Source: Nitrospira sp. (lineage in GTDB: Bacteria > Nitrospirota > Nitrospiria > Nitrospirales > Nitrospiraceae). Taken from it: a DNA stretch of 64,000 nt. This document shows positions 1-8,177 of this stretch, piece by piece. The notes beneath the pieces are model-generated. The model was not told where the DNA came from. It searched no databases and saw only the letters and a list, made by a program, of their open reading frames with translations. Each line of letters begins with the position of its first letter. Positions within the stretch are counted from its first letter, which is position 1. Position numbers and translations under genes: made by a program. The stretch is taken from assembly GCA_015709715.1 (NCBI GenBank), contig CP054184.1, positions 4,015,001 to 4,079,000 of the forward strand, written 5' to 3'.

Positions 1-1
1 G

Positions 2-118
2 GGCTTTACGCACAAGGCCGGGAGCCTGTTCATGAGTTATCTGCAGCAGAAGGAAGGGCTGCGGGCGAAGGCCCAAGGTGGCACGCTGGGAGCGCTCGGA
101 CTGACGGGCATCTCTTGA
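2..118 (+). CDS. 3' end of an unidentified eCIS-operon protein
   Basis: Only the last 38 codons of this reading frame are in the window, ending at a TGA at 116-118. The tail is rich in Gly, Leu and Lys and ends in a GLTGIS-type sequence. It is not recognisable as a sheath or tube C-terminus. The following LysM gene begins 31 bases later with its own ribosome binding site. The assignment as coding rests on the open frame reaching the window edge and the same strand and high GC as the operon behind it. Its function cannot be told from this fragment. Confidence 0.55.
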   Translation, partial: GFTHKAGSLFMSYLQQKEGLRAKAQGGTLGALGLTGIS

Positions 119-149
119 GACAGGGCTTGGATGAGAGGAGGGAACACAG

Positions 150-509
150 GTGAGTGATCCATTACAGGCCTTACTGGACAGTGCCTTGAAGGCCAATTCC
201 TTTCCGCCAACCAGCCGGTATTACAACGTGAAGACCGCCTCTCTCGTGACCGCCGACGGCACCATGCTCGTGTACTTGCGACGCCGCTTCGTGCCGGGGA
301 GCGATCGATTCACCGTGGTGCAGCAACACCGGGTGGCGGGCGGCGAGCGACTGGACCATCTGGCGGCCACCTATCTGGGTGATCCGGAGCAGTATTGGCG
401 GTTGTGCGACGCGAACGACGCGGTGCGGCCGGACGAACTCACGGAGACCCTCGACCGCCGCATCGATATTGCGTTGCCAGAGAATACAACGGGAGTTCCC
501 GGTGCTTAA
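150..509 (+). CDS. LysM-like baseplate/tail adaptor protein (Afp7-type)
   Basis: 119 residues from a GTG start at 150, preceded by a GAGAGGAGGG ribosome binding site. The C-terminal half (about residues 58-112) has the LysM-type pattern seen in short phage-tail proteins: a hydrophobic stretch, then a RLDHLAATYLGDPEQYWRLC segment, a DAND turn and a final IALP strand. In eCIS and phage tails such proteins link the inner tube or hub to the baseplate, next to the gpD-like gene. That is the order here, and the following gene starts inside its last codons. Function is inferred from family and position. No signal peptide or membrane segment is seen. Confidence 0.82.
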   Translation: MSDPLQALLDSALKANSFPPTSRYYNVKTASLVTADGTMLVYLRRRFVPGSDRFTVVQQHRVAGGERLDHLAATYLGDPEQYWRLCDANDAVRPDELTETLDRRIDIALPENTTGVPGA

Positions 510-1626
510 AGGCATTCACCTGACAGTCCTCGCCGGGCCGGTGGTGCCCTTTCCGGTTCCGCAACCGGTCCTGGAGGCCTTGACCGACGTCGAGGTGACG
601 AGCGCAACCGGAACTGCCGGCGGGTTCCAATTGAAGTTCACGATTCAAAACAAGTCGCCGCTGCAGCAGGCGTTCCTCGTCGCGGCGACCCGGATGCCGC
701 TCATGCGCGTGGTCCTGGTGGCGACGATCAACCTCATCCCCCACGTGCTGATGGATGGGGTGATCACCACCCAGGAAATCAGCTCCGGCGAGCAGCCGGG
801 GGAGTCGACGCTCACGATCACCGGCGAGGACTTGACCAAGGTCATGGACCTCCAGTCGTTCGACGGATTGCCGTTTCCTGCCATGCCGGTGAATGTGCAG
901 GTCATGACCATTCTGGCGAAATATGCGGTGTTCGGAATGATCCCGCTCGTGATTCCACCGATCGTGTTTGATGTGCCGATTCCCACGATGCGGATTCCGT
1001 CCCAACAAGACACCGACCTCAACTACATCCGTGAGCTGGCGCATAAGGCCGGCTATGTCTTCTATGTCGAGCCGGGACCGGTCCCCGGCACCAATACCGC
1101 CTATTGGGGCCCGCAGATCAAGGTCGGGGTGCCGCAGCCGGCCTTGAACGTCGACATGGACTTCGATCGCAATGTGGAGTCGCTCAACTTTCAATTCAAC
1201 TCGACCAAGAAGGATCTCCCGATCGTGATGATTCACAATGCGCTGACGAAGGTGCCCATTCCCATCCCGATTCCCGACATCAACCCGCTGCAACCGCCGC
1301 TGGGTCTGGTGGGACCGCCGGTGACCAAACTGTCGATCCTCAAGGCGACGGGGAAACTTTCCGCGCCCGAAGCGCTCGGTGAGGGCCTGACGGCGGCGAG
1401 TGAGTCGATGGAGGCGGTGACCGGCAGCGGGTCGCTGGATGTGGCGCGATACGGCCGGCTGCTGAAGGCTCGCAGCCTGGTGGGAGTACGCTGCGCAGGG
1501 CTGGCCTTTGACGGTTTGTACTATGTGGACAGTGTCACGACGACGATCAAGCGCGGGAGCTGCAAACAAAATTTCCGTCTCACGCGGAACGGATTGGTCT
1601 CCATCACACCGATGGTGCCGGTATGA
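502..1626 (+). CDS. Phage late control gpD-like hub protein (eCIS VgrG N-terminal half)
   Basis: 374 residues from a GTG at 502 that overlaps the end of the LysM gene by 8 bases; a GGGAG ribosome binding site lies just before it. The frame is open further upstream to 379, but that part overlaps the LysM gene and reads as shadow. The product resembles gpD / VgrG gp27-like hub domains: beta-rich N-terminal half, a middle RIPSQQDTDLNYIRELAHKA segment typical of the family, and a C-terminal part with the GLAFDGLYYVDSVTT pattern. It would form the trimeric hub under the inner tube. In Afp/PVC systems this is fused to the gp5 spike (Afp8). Here the spike is a separate next gene, overlapping by four bases (ATGA). 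Confidence 0.85.
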   Translation: MLKGIHLTVLAGPVVPFPVPQPVLEALTDVEVTSATGTAGGFQLKFTIQNKSPLQQAFLVAATRMPLMRVVLVATINLIPHVLMDGVITTQEISSGEQPGESTLTITGEDLTKVMDLQSFDGLPFPAMPVNVQVMTILAKYAVFGMIPLVIPPIVFDVPIPTMRIPSQQDTDLNYIRELAHKAGYVFYVEPGPVPGTNTAYWGPQIKVGVPQPALNVDMDFDRNVESLNFQFNSTKKDLPIVMIHNALTKVPIPIPIPDINPLQPPLGLVGPPVTKLSILKATGKLSAPEALGEGLTAASESMEAVTGSGSLDVARYGRLLKARSLVGVRCAGLAFDGLYYVDSVTTTIKRGSCKQNFRLTRNGLVSITPMVPV

Positions 1627-2138
1627 CAGACACACACAAATACTATGGCAAGTATCGCGGGACGGTGCTGAACAATATCGATCCCATGCAGATGGGGCGC
1701 TTACAGGTGCAGGTGCCGGATGTGGCGGGGTTGATTCCGACCTCCTGGGCCATGCCCTGTTTTCCCGCCAGCGGCAAACAAATGGGTGTGTACATGCTGC
1801 CGCAGATTGGGGCGGGGGTGTGGGTGGAGTTCGAGCAGGGGAATCCGGACTACCCGATCTGGAGCGGCTGTTGGTACGGCAGCGTGGCCGAGGTCCCGGC
1901 CCTGGGGTTGGCGGGTATTCCGGTCAGCCCGAACATGGTGATTCAGACGGCGGCTCAGAATGCCATCGTGATCAGCGACGTGCCGGGCCCGACCGGCGGC
2001 ATCATGCTGAAAAGCGCGACGGGTGCCACGCTGATCGTCAACGACACGGGCATTTACATTCAAAACGGGAAGGGTGCGATGGTGACGCTCGTAGGCCCGG
2101 CGGTCACGATCAATAACGGCGCCCTCACGATTGTCTGA
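1623..2138 (+). CDS. gp5-like OB-fold spike protein (VgrG C-terminal half)
   Basis: 171 residues, ATG overlapping the TGA of the gpD gene. The first about 100 residues form the gp5/VgrG OB-fold: KYRGTVLNNIDPMQMGRLQV, then VYMLPQIGAGVWVEFEQGNP and a YPIWSGCWYG strand. The remainder carries short alternating strands (GIMLKSATGATLIVNDTGIY) like the start of a triple-stranded beta-helix spike needle. It would sit on the hub and carry the PAAR tip encoded next. No lysozyme domain is present, unlike T4 gp5. The split of hub and spike into two genes is known in several eCIS and phage lineages. Confidence 0.87.
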   Translation: MTDTHKYYGKYRGTVLNNIDPMQMGRLQVQVPDVAGLIPTSWAMPCFPASGKQMGVYMLPQIGAGVWVEFEQGNPDYPIWSGCWYGSVAEVPALGLAGIPVSPNMVIQTAAQNAIVISDVPGPTGGIMLKSATGATLIVNDTGIYIQNGKGAMVTLVGPAVTINNGALTIV

Positions 2139-2153
2139 GTGGGAGGGAATCAT

Positions 2154-2477
2154 ATGCCGGGATTCTTACTGCATCTGGGGGCGACGGTGCTGTGCAGCCA
2201 TGCCGGGCAGGCGACGCCGGTGGCGCCGAATCCGCGTGTGTTGGTGAGTGGGCAGCCGACCGTGCCGATGACTAGTCTGTATGCCGTCGCGGGGTGCACG
2301 TTGCCGCCGCCTCCGTCCGGCAACGGTCCCTGCGTCACGGCCCAATACGTCACGGCCGCAACCAGGGTGACCAGCAACGGCTTGCCGCTGCTGTTGATCG
2401 ATAGCCAAGCGATCTGCACGCCCTCCGGGACGCCGCTGCTCGCGACGGTCACGCAAACCAGGGTCACGGGAGTCTGA
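2154..2477 (+). CDS. PAAR-like spike tip protein
   Basis: 107 residues. The ATG at 2154 is chosen because a GGGAGGG ribosome binding site lies six bases upstream; a GTG at 2139 would put that site inside the gene. The product is Gly/Pro/Thr-rich with repeated short strands: LHLGATVLCSHAGQATP, PRVLVSGQPTVPMTS, YAVAGCTLPPPPSGNGPCV, GLPLLLIDSQAICTPSGTPL. This is the pattern of the PAAR-like proteins at the tip of eCIS and phage spikes, including the cysteine and histidine positions suited to binding one metal ion. It would sharpen the spike and may help attach cargo. It lies between the spike gene and gp25. Confidence 0.83.
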   Translation: MPGFLLHLGATVLCSHAGQATPVAPNPRVLVSGQPTVPMTSLYAVAGCTLPPPPSGNGPCVTAQYVTAATRVTSNGLPLLLIDSQAICTPSGTPLLATVTQTRVTGV

Positions 2478-2479
2478 CG

Positions 2480-2845
2480 ATGAGGCAGGTTGATTTTCCC
2501 TATCGGTTCGACGCGCGAGGCCGGACCGCTGCAACGGACGAGGCCGACCACATTCGCGACTTGATCGAGCAGGTGCTCTTCACCAGCCCGGGCGAACGCG
2601 TGATGCGGCCGGACTTCGGGAGCGGCCTCCTGCAGCTGGTGTTTTCGCCCAATAGCGAAGTTTTGGCGGCCACGACCCAGGTGCTCGTGCAGAGCGCCCT
2701 GCAACGGTGGCTGGGCGAACTGATCCTGGTGGAGGCCGTGCGGGTAGAGGCCGTCGATTCGACCCTGCAGGTCACGGTGCAGTATGTGATGAGGCAGAGC
2801 GGCGCTCGTGTCACGGGGACCTTTGCGCAAGGAGGCGGAGCGTGA
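2480..2845 (+). CDS. GPW/gp25 family baseplate wedge protein
   Basis: 121 residues, start two bases after the PAAR stop. It matches the gp25 family in length and layout: VDFPYRFDARGRTA at the N-terminus, DHIRDLIEQVLFTSPGERVM, then RPDFGSGLLQLVF and a C-terminal beta strand part. The EXXF/PGER region is the diagnostic motif (TSPGERVMRPDFGS here). Gp25 proteins nucleate the sheath around the baseplate wedge. The last bases overlap the GTG start of the next baseplate gene (GTGA at 2842-2845), consistent with coupled translation. Confidence 0.92.
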   Translation: MRQVDFPYRFDARGRTAATDEADHIRDLIEQVLFTSPGERVMRPDFGSGLLQLVFSPNSEVLAATTQVLVQSALQRWLGELILVEAVRVEAVDSTLQVTVQYVMRQSGARVTGTFAQGGGA

Positions 2846-5325
2846 CCTATTCCTGCTGCGACGAACTGCGGCGTCAGGCCGTCCGCGACCATCCGACGTT
2901 GAACGGCATCGATTTTCTGGAGGTCATCGACCGCGCCGCGCCGACGGAAGCGGAGCGTCAGCGGACACTCGAAGTCCATTTCGTCAAACCATTGGTCACG
3001 CCCACTCCGACGTCGGCCAACATTCGGATCGACGGCGGCGAACGCATCACCCCGATCCGTGTGCTGGGAGTCAGCGCCGGAAGCGGAACGTCGGCCCATG
3101 TCTTGACCGTCGAAGTGGATCAGCCGGGGGACTTCTCGTTGTATACGCTGCGCCTAGTTACCAACGCGCTCGATGACAGCGTGCCGCCGGAGTTCGATCC
3201 GCAGTCGGCCGCCATCGCGTTTTCGTTCAAGGTGGAATGTCCGAGCCCGTTCGATTGCGCGCCGCGTCACCGCTGTCCGGAGGCCACGGAGCCCGGGCCG
3301 GTCATCGACTATCTGGCCAAGGACTATGCGAGCTTCCGCCGGGTCATGCTTGACCGGATGGCGGTGCTGATGCCGCAATGGAAGGAACGCAACGCGGCCG
3401 ATCTCGGCGTCATGCTGGTGGAGGCCTTGGCCTACACCGCCGACCAGTTGAGTTACCAACAGGATGCCGTGGCGACCGAGGCCTACTTGGGAACCGCGCG
3501 GCGGCGAATCTCGGTGCGGCGCCACGCCCGCCTCATGGACTACTACATGAGCGAGGGCTGCAACGCCAGGACCTGGATTCACGTCCATGCCTCAGCCGAC
3601 GTGGTACGGGTCGATCCTGCCGATTCGGCGGTTCCGATCGGAACGAAGTTCACGACACGCATCCCGGGACAACCCACCGCCATCGCCGACGATCCGCGCG
3701 TCTATGCGCGTGCAGAGATCATCTTCGAAGCGATGGAGTCTCTCCAATCCCTCTACGCCGAGCACAACGAGTTGCAGTTTTATACCTGGAGCAATCAACG
3801 TTGCTGTCTGCCTAAGGGGGCACGCTCAGCCACGCTCGCCGGGCACCACCCGACTCTCGCCATCGGGACGATTCTGCTGTTCGAGGAAGTGATCGGCCCG
3901 GAAACCGGGTCGCCGTCCGATGCGGACCCTACGCGGCGTCATGTCGTGAGGATCGATCGTGTGGCGGCGACTATGACCGGCGGAGCGCCGCTGACCGATC
4001 CCGTGACCAGCCAACTTATTACGGAAATTGCATGGCATGAGGAGGATGCGCTCCCATTTCCTTTCTGCCTCTCGGCCGCCACGGAGCAGGGGTACCGCGA
4101 CGGCGTCAGCGTGGCGCGAGGCAACCTGGTCTTGGCGGACCATGGGGTGACGTTGGGAGGGGAGGACTTGGGCACCGTGCCGGACCCCTTCCTGTTCATG
4201 CCGCGACCGAAGGAGGTGGATCGCTGCTCGGCGTTCACTCCGCAGATGGTGCCGCCGCGGTTCAGCCCTCGACTGGCCAAGGCGCCGCTCACCCATGCGG
4301 GGCCGCCCTATGACCATGCGGATTCGGCGCGCAGGGCGTTGCAGTGGTCGCTTCGCGATGTCCAGCCTGCGGTCACCCTGACCGGAACCAAAGGCACCGA
4401 GACAAGGACATGGACGGCCCGGCGCGACCTGCTCAACAGCGACGCTGCGGCGGACGAATATGTGGCCGAGGTCGAGAACGACGGCAGCGGCAGCATCCGC
4501 TTCGGAGACGACGTGCATGGCCGGAGGCCCGAATCCGGCACCGCCTTCACCGCTCGGTATCGAGTCGGCAACGGGCGAGAAGGGAACATCGGAGCGGATG
4601 CCTTGGTACATATTGCCTTGGCGTTGCCGGAGATCACCGAAGTCCGGAACCCCTTGCCTGCCGCAGGAGGGCAGGAACCGGAATTGTTGCAGGACGTGCG
4701 GCAGCGCGCCCCGGTGGCCTATCGCGTTCAGGAGCGTGCTGTGACCCCGGCGGATTATGCCGAGGTCACGGAGCGCCGGACGGATGTTCAGCGGGCCGCC
4801 GCCACGTTCCGGTGGACCGGCAGTTGGCACACGGTGTTCGTCACCGTGGATCGTGGCGGCGGCGCCGCGGTTTCTGAAGAGTTCGAGGGAGAGATCCGCG
4901 AGCACGTCGAGCGTTACCGCATGGCCGGCCACGATCTGGAAGTCGACGGCCCGCAGTTCGTCTCGCTGGAGATCAATCTGCACGTCTGTGTCGCGCCCGA
5001 GCACTTCCGGAGCGACGTGGAGCGTGAGTTGCTGGACGTGCTGAGCAATCGCGACCTCCCGGACGGCCGTCGGGGCCTGTTCCATCCGGACAACTTTACG
5101 TTCGGGCAGCCGGTCTATCTCAGCACCATCTATGCGGCGGCTCATCGGGTGACAGGTATCGAATCGGTCGAGGTGTTGACCTTTCAGCGGCAGGGCGTCC
5201 CGGAAAGTTCGGCGCTCGACAGCGGCCGCTTGGACATCGGCCGGTTGGAGGTCGCGCGTTTGGACAACGACCGCAATTTTGCGGAGCACGGTCGGCTGAC
5301 CATCACGTTGGGAGGGGGGAAATGA
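2842..5325 (+). CDS. Baseplate J-like protein, first copy (Afp11-type)
   Basis: 827 residues from a GTG at 2842 that overlaps the gp25 stop codon; the frame is open back to 2707 but that overlaps gp25. The N-terminus (TYSCCDELRRQAVRDHPTLN) matches the family of putative baseplate assembly proteins. Around residues 155-250 is the conserved VIDYLAKDYASFRRVMLDRM and LVEALAYTADQLSYQQDAVA region. The C-terminal half has the J-like GSIRFGDDVHGRRPESGTAF and RAVTPADYAEVTER motifs. It would form part of the wedge ring. Next to it is a longer paralog, as in Afp11/Afp12. The pairs of genes overlap by four bases. Confidence 0.9.
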   Translation: MTYSCCDELRRQAVRDHPTLNGIDFLEVIDRAAPTEAERQRTLEVHFVKPLVTPTPTSANIRIDGGERITPIRVLGVSAGSGTSAHVLTVEVDQPGDFSLYTLRLVTNALDDSVPPEFDPQSAAIAFSFKVECPSPFDCAPRHRCPEATEPGPVIDYLAKDYASFRRVMLDRMAVLMPQWKERNAADLGVMLVEALAYTADQLSYQQDAVATEAYLGTARRRISVRRHARLMDYYMSEGCNARTWIHVHASADVVRVDPADSAVPIGTKFTTRIPGQPTAIADDPRVYARAEIIFEAMESLQSLYAEHNELQFYTWSNQRCCLPKGARSATLAGHHPTLAIGTILLFEEVIGPETGSPSDADPTRRHVVRIDRVAATMTGGAPLTDPVTSQLITEIAWHEEDALPFPFCLSAATEQGYRDGVSVARGNLVLADHGVTLGGEDLGTVPDPFLFMPRPKEVDRCSAFTPQMVPPRFSPRLAKAPLTHAGPPYDHADSARRALQWSLRDVQPAVTLTGTKGTETRTWTARRDLLNSDAAADEYVAEVENDGSGSIRFGDDVHGRRPESGTAFTARYRVGNGREGNIGADALVHIALALPEITEVRNPLPAAGGQEPELLQDVRQRAPVAYRVQERAVTPADYAEVTERRTDVQRAAATFRWTGSWHTVFVTVDRGGGAAVSEEFEGEIREHVERYRMAGHDLEVDGPQFVSLEINLHVCVAPEHFRSDVERELLDVLSNRDLPDGRRGLFHPDNFTFGQPVYLSTIYAAAHRVTGIESVEVLTFQRQGVPESSALDSGRLDIGRLEVARLDNDRNFAEHGRLTITLGGGK

Positions 5326-8177
5326 GTCAGGAGGCTCGAAACGAATGCGGCTGCTGCGCCGGTATCGAGGCTGCCACTCCCGGCCCGCTCTTCAACCGGC
5401 CGGGCCTGTCGGCAATCGCCTATCGGGTCGGAACCTATCAGACATTTCGGCAGAGCCTCCATGCGAGACTGTCCGACGGTCGCTGGCCAGTGTTGCGTGG
5501 ACTGAGGACTCGCGATGACGATGACTTCACCATCGCACTGCTCGATGCCTGGGCGGTGACCGGCGACATCCTCACCTTTTATCAGGAGCGCATCGCCAAC
5601 GAGTCCTATCTGCGGACTGCGACGGAGCGGCTGTCCATCTTGGAGCAGTCGCGCCTGCTCGGGTATCAACTCGGGTCCGGCCGGGCTGCCGCCACGCACT
5701 TGGCCTTCACGTTGGAAGAGACTCCGGGCGCGCCTGAACAGGGGGCGAAACCGGTTACGCTACCCGTCGGCACGAAGGTGCAGAGCATCCCTGGGCCGGA
5801 TGAACAACCACAGACCTTTGAGACGATCGAAGCCATCGAGGCGCGGGCAGAATGGAACGCGCTCCGGGCGCAATTGACCGAGACGCAGGTGTTGGCCTGG
5901 AACATGACGGAGTTGTGGTTGGCGGGCGTCAATCTCACACTCGCTGTGGGCGATGCGTTGTTGATCATCGCGGATTCGGAGGGGACGAGGCAGGCGTCGC
6001 TTCGACGTGTAACGAAGATCGTTACCGACGCTGCCGCCGATCGCACAGGTCTCACATTGACGGCGATCTCTGACACACCACAAGTGGTGGCTGCCATGGC
6101 GCCGGCTGTCTACGTGATGCGCGCGAACGCTTCACCATTCGGCCATAATGCGCCCATGGAGGCTATATACGATCCGCCGGGCACATTTAGCAAACTTGAT
6201 GAATGGGATCTTGAAGCAGCGGATAAAGATATTAGTGCAATGACGCTCAGTAGCCGGAACGAGAAAATTCTTGTTGGTGGTTGGATGGTGATCGAACAAG
6301 ACATTCCTGGAGAATCCGGGCGAAAATGGGTTTTTTCTGAAGTGACGAGCGTCACTCATCTTTCGGTGGCACGCTACGGTATGGCTGGAAGCGTCACGCG
6401 CTTGGGTTTGGGAACAGTGTGGGAATTAGGGATCGAAACCAAGCTTGATTTTCTGCGAAGCATGACGGTCGCTGTGCAGAATGAGCAGCTTGCCGTCGCG
6501 GCGCTGCCGGTGAGATATCCTCTCTATGGTTCGACGTTGGCGTTGAACAGCAGGGTCGATGGACTCGCGGCCCGCCGTCCTATTGCGATTAGCGGCAAGC
6601 GTCAACGGCTGCGGATTACGAAATTGGCGCTCGCGCTGGATACGAAGCTCATCGAAGAGATCATCGCAGCGATCGGCAACTCCTTTCCTGCCATCGGTAA
6701 TCTCCTCGAAGCTCTCACGCGCCCATTGTTGTTTTTCGGCTCAGACGAATCTGTGGAGTTGCAACCAGAGGACGTTCTTGTTTTATCAGCTCCGCCGCTC
6801 CACGTTCTCGGTCGCCAACTGGTTCCCGTGGGTCCCTCGGAGTTCGGCGCCTTGCTGAAAGATAATCCCTTCTCCCTCTTTCTCGTACGCTTAATGGACC
6901 GCGACGGTCGTTCGGGATTGGCCCTTTTGTTTCGGTTTTGGTTCACTCTCGAACCCGCAAACGACGATGACGAAACGATCAGCGAAATCGCTTTCCTCGA
7001 CGACGAATCGACCACTGCTATCACCCACGACCGCGACCGCACGACGCTCCAGCTGGCTACCGCCTTGGTCAACATCTACGAACGCAGCAGCGTCAGCATC
7101 AACGCGAATGTCGCCGCCGCAACCCATGGTGAGACAGTGAAGGAACCGCTTGGAAGCGGGGATGCCACCATTCCGTACCAGCGGTTCCTATTGAAACAAC
7201 CTCCGCTGACCTATATCAGCGCCGATACGCCGGACGGGTCGGCCTCGACGCTCAAGGTCTATGTCAATGAGGTGCTGTGGCAAGAAGTGCCGTTCTTCTA
7301 CGGTCATGGCCCCACCGAACGCATCTACATCACGAAGCAGGACGACGAAGGGCGCACCACGATCCGATTCGGCGACGGCGTCACGGGGGCGCGGTTGCCG
7401 ACCGGCCAAAACAACGTGCGCGCCGAGTACCGCAAGGGAACCGGCCTTGGAGGACTCGTCCAAGCCGGGCAACTGAGCCTGCTGATGAGTCGACCGCTCG
7501 GGTTGAAGGGCGTCGTGAATCCGGAGGCTGCGCAGGGGGCTGAAGATCCGGAATCGAGGGACGACGCCCGCACCAATGCCCCGCTCGCCGTCTTGACGCT
7601 GGATCGTGCGGTGTCGCTGCAGGATTACGAAGATTTCGCTCGAACCTTTTCGGGCATCGCCAAAGCGCAGGCCGTGTGGGTATGGGACGGGCGCAAGCGC
7701 AGCATCTTCCTGACCGTGGCCGGACCGAACGGGGAGGTGCCGGATGAGGACGGCTCCGTGATGACGACACTCAAGGAGGCGCTCCGCGCCTATGGGGACC
7801 CGTACGTGCCCTTCACGGTCAAGGGGTATCGGCCGGCCTGGTTCGAAGTCGCCGGGACCGTCACGGTCCAGCCGGACCATGTGACCGAGACCGTGATGGC
7901 AACGGTGGCGGAGACGTTGCGGCAACGGTATGCCTTCGACGCCAGATACTTCGGCCAGCCCGTCGCGCTGAGCGACCTGATCGCCGCGATTCAGGACGTG
8001 ACCGGCGTGACGGCGGTGGACCTGGACCGGTTCGCGCGTACAGACTACCCCCTACCAGCGATTCAGCCGCGGCTGATCGCCGATCGTCCGGCGATGGGTG
8101 CGGACGGGGTCGTGCCGGCGGCGGAACTGTTGTTGCTCGATCCTGTGTCATTGACTCAACTGAAGGCGGTCCAATGA
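5322..8177 (+). CDS. Baseplate J-like protein, second copy (Afp12-type)
   Basis: 951 residues, ATG overlapping the previous TGA. The N-terminal part reads RPGLSAIAYRVGTYQTFRQS and then LLDAWAVTGDILTFYQERIA, both typical of the putative baseplate assembly family. The C-terminal third carries TTIRFGDGVTGARLPTGQNN, the GVVNPEAAQGAEDPE loop and RAVSLQDYEDFARTFSGIAK, shared with the first J-like protein. It is expected to pair with it in the wedge. Bases about 6140-6480, inside the gene, are clearly more AT-rich than the flanks and encode a stretch with no obvious counterpart in the shorter paralog. This may be a recombined or variable inner segment. Confidence 0.9.
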   Translation: MSQEARNECGCCAGIEAATPGPLFNRPGLSAIAYRVGTYQTFRQSLHARLSDGRWPVLRGLRTRDDDDFTIALLDAWAVTGDILTFYQERIANESYLRTATERLSILEQSRLLGYQLGSGRAAATHLAFTLEETPGAPEQGAKPVTLPVGTKVQSIPGPDEQPQTFETIEAIEARAEWNALRAQLTETQVLAWNMTELWLAGVNLTLAVGDALLIIADSEGTRQASLRRVTKIVTDAAADRTGLTLTAISDTPQVVAAMAPAVYVMRANASPFGHNAPMEAIYDPPGTFSKLDEWDLEAADKDISAMTLSSRNEKILVGGWMVIEQDIPGESGRKWVFSEVTSVTHLSVARYGMAGSVTRLGLGTVWELGIETKLDFLRSMTVAVQNEQLAVAALPVRYPLYGSTLALNSRVDGLAARRPIAISGKRQRLRITKLALALDTKLIEEIIAAIGNSFPAIGNLLEALTRPLLFFGSDESVELQPEDVLVLSAPPLHVLGRQLVPVGPSEFGALLKDNPFSLFLVRLMDRDGRSGLALLFRFWFTLEPANDDDETISEIAFLDDESTTAITHDRDRTTLQLATALVNIYERSSVSINANVAAATHGETVKEPLGSGDATIPYQRFLLKQPPLTYISADTPDGSASTLKVYVNEVLWQEVPFFYGHGPTERIYITKQDDEGRTTIRFGDGVTGARLPTGQNNVRAEYRKGTGLGGLVQAGQLSLLMSRPLGLKGVVNPEAAQGAEDPESRDDARTNAPLAVLTLDRAVSLQDYEDFARTFSGIAKAQAVWVWDGRKRSIFLTVAGPNGEVPDEDGSVMTTLKEALRAYGDPYVPFTVKGYRPAWFEVAGTVTVQPDHVTETVMATVAETLRQRYAFDARYFGQPVALSDLIAAIQDVTGVTAVDLDRFARTDYPLPAIQPRLIADRPAMGADGVVPAAELLLLDPVSLTQLKAVQ

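Noticed and set aside
439-1635. 398-residue minus-strand frame across the gpD gene
   Set aside because: Composition is Arg/His-rich shadow of a GC-rich plus-strand gene; no motif.
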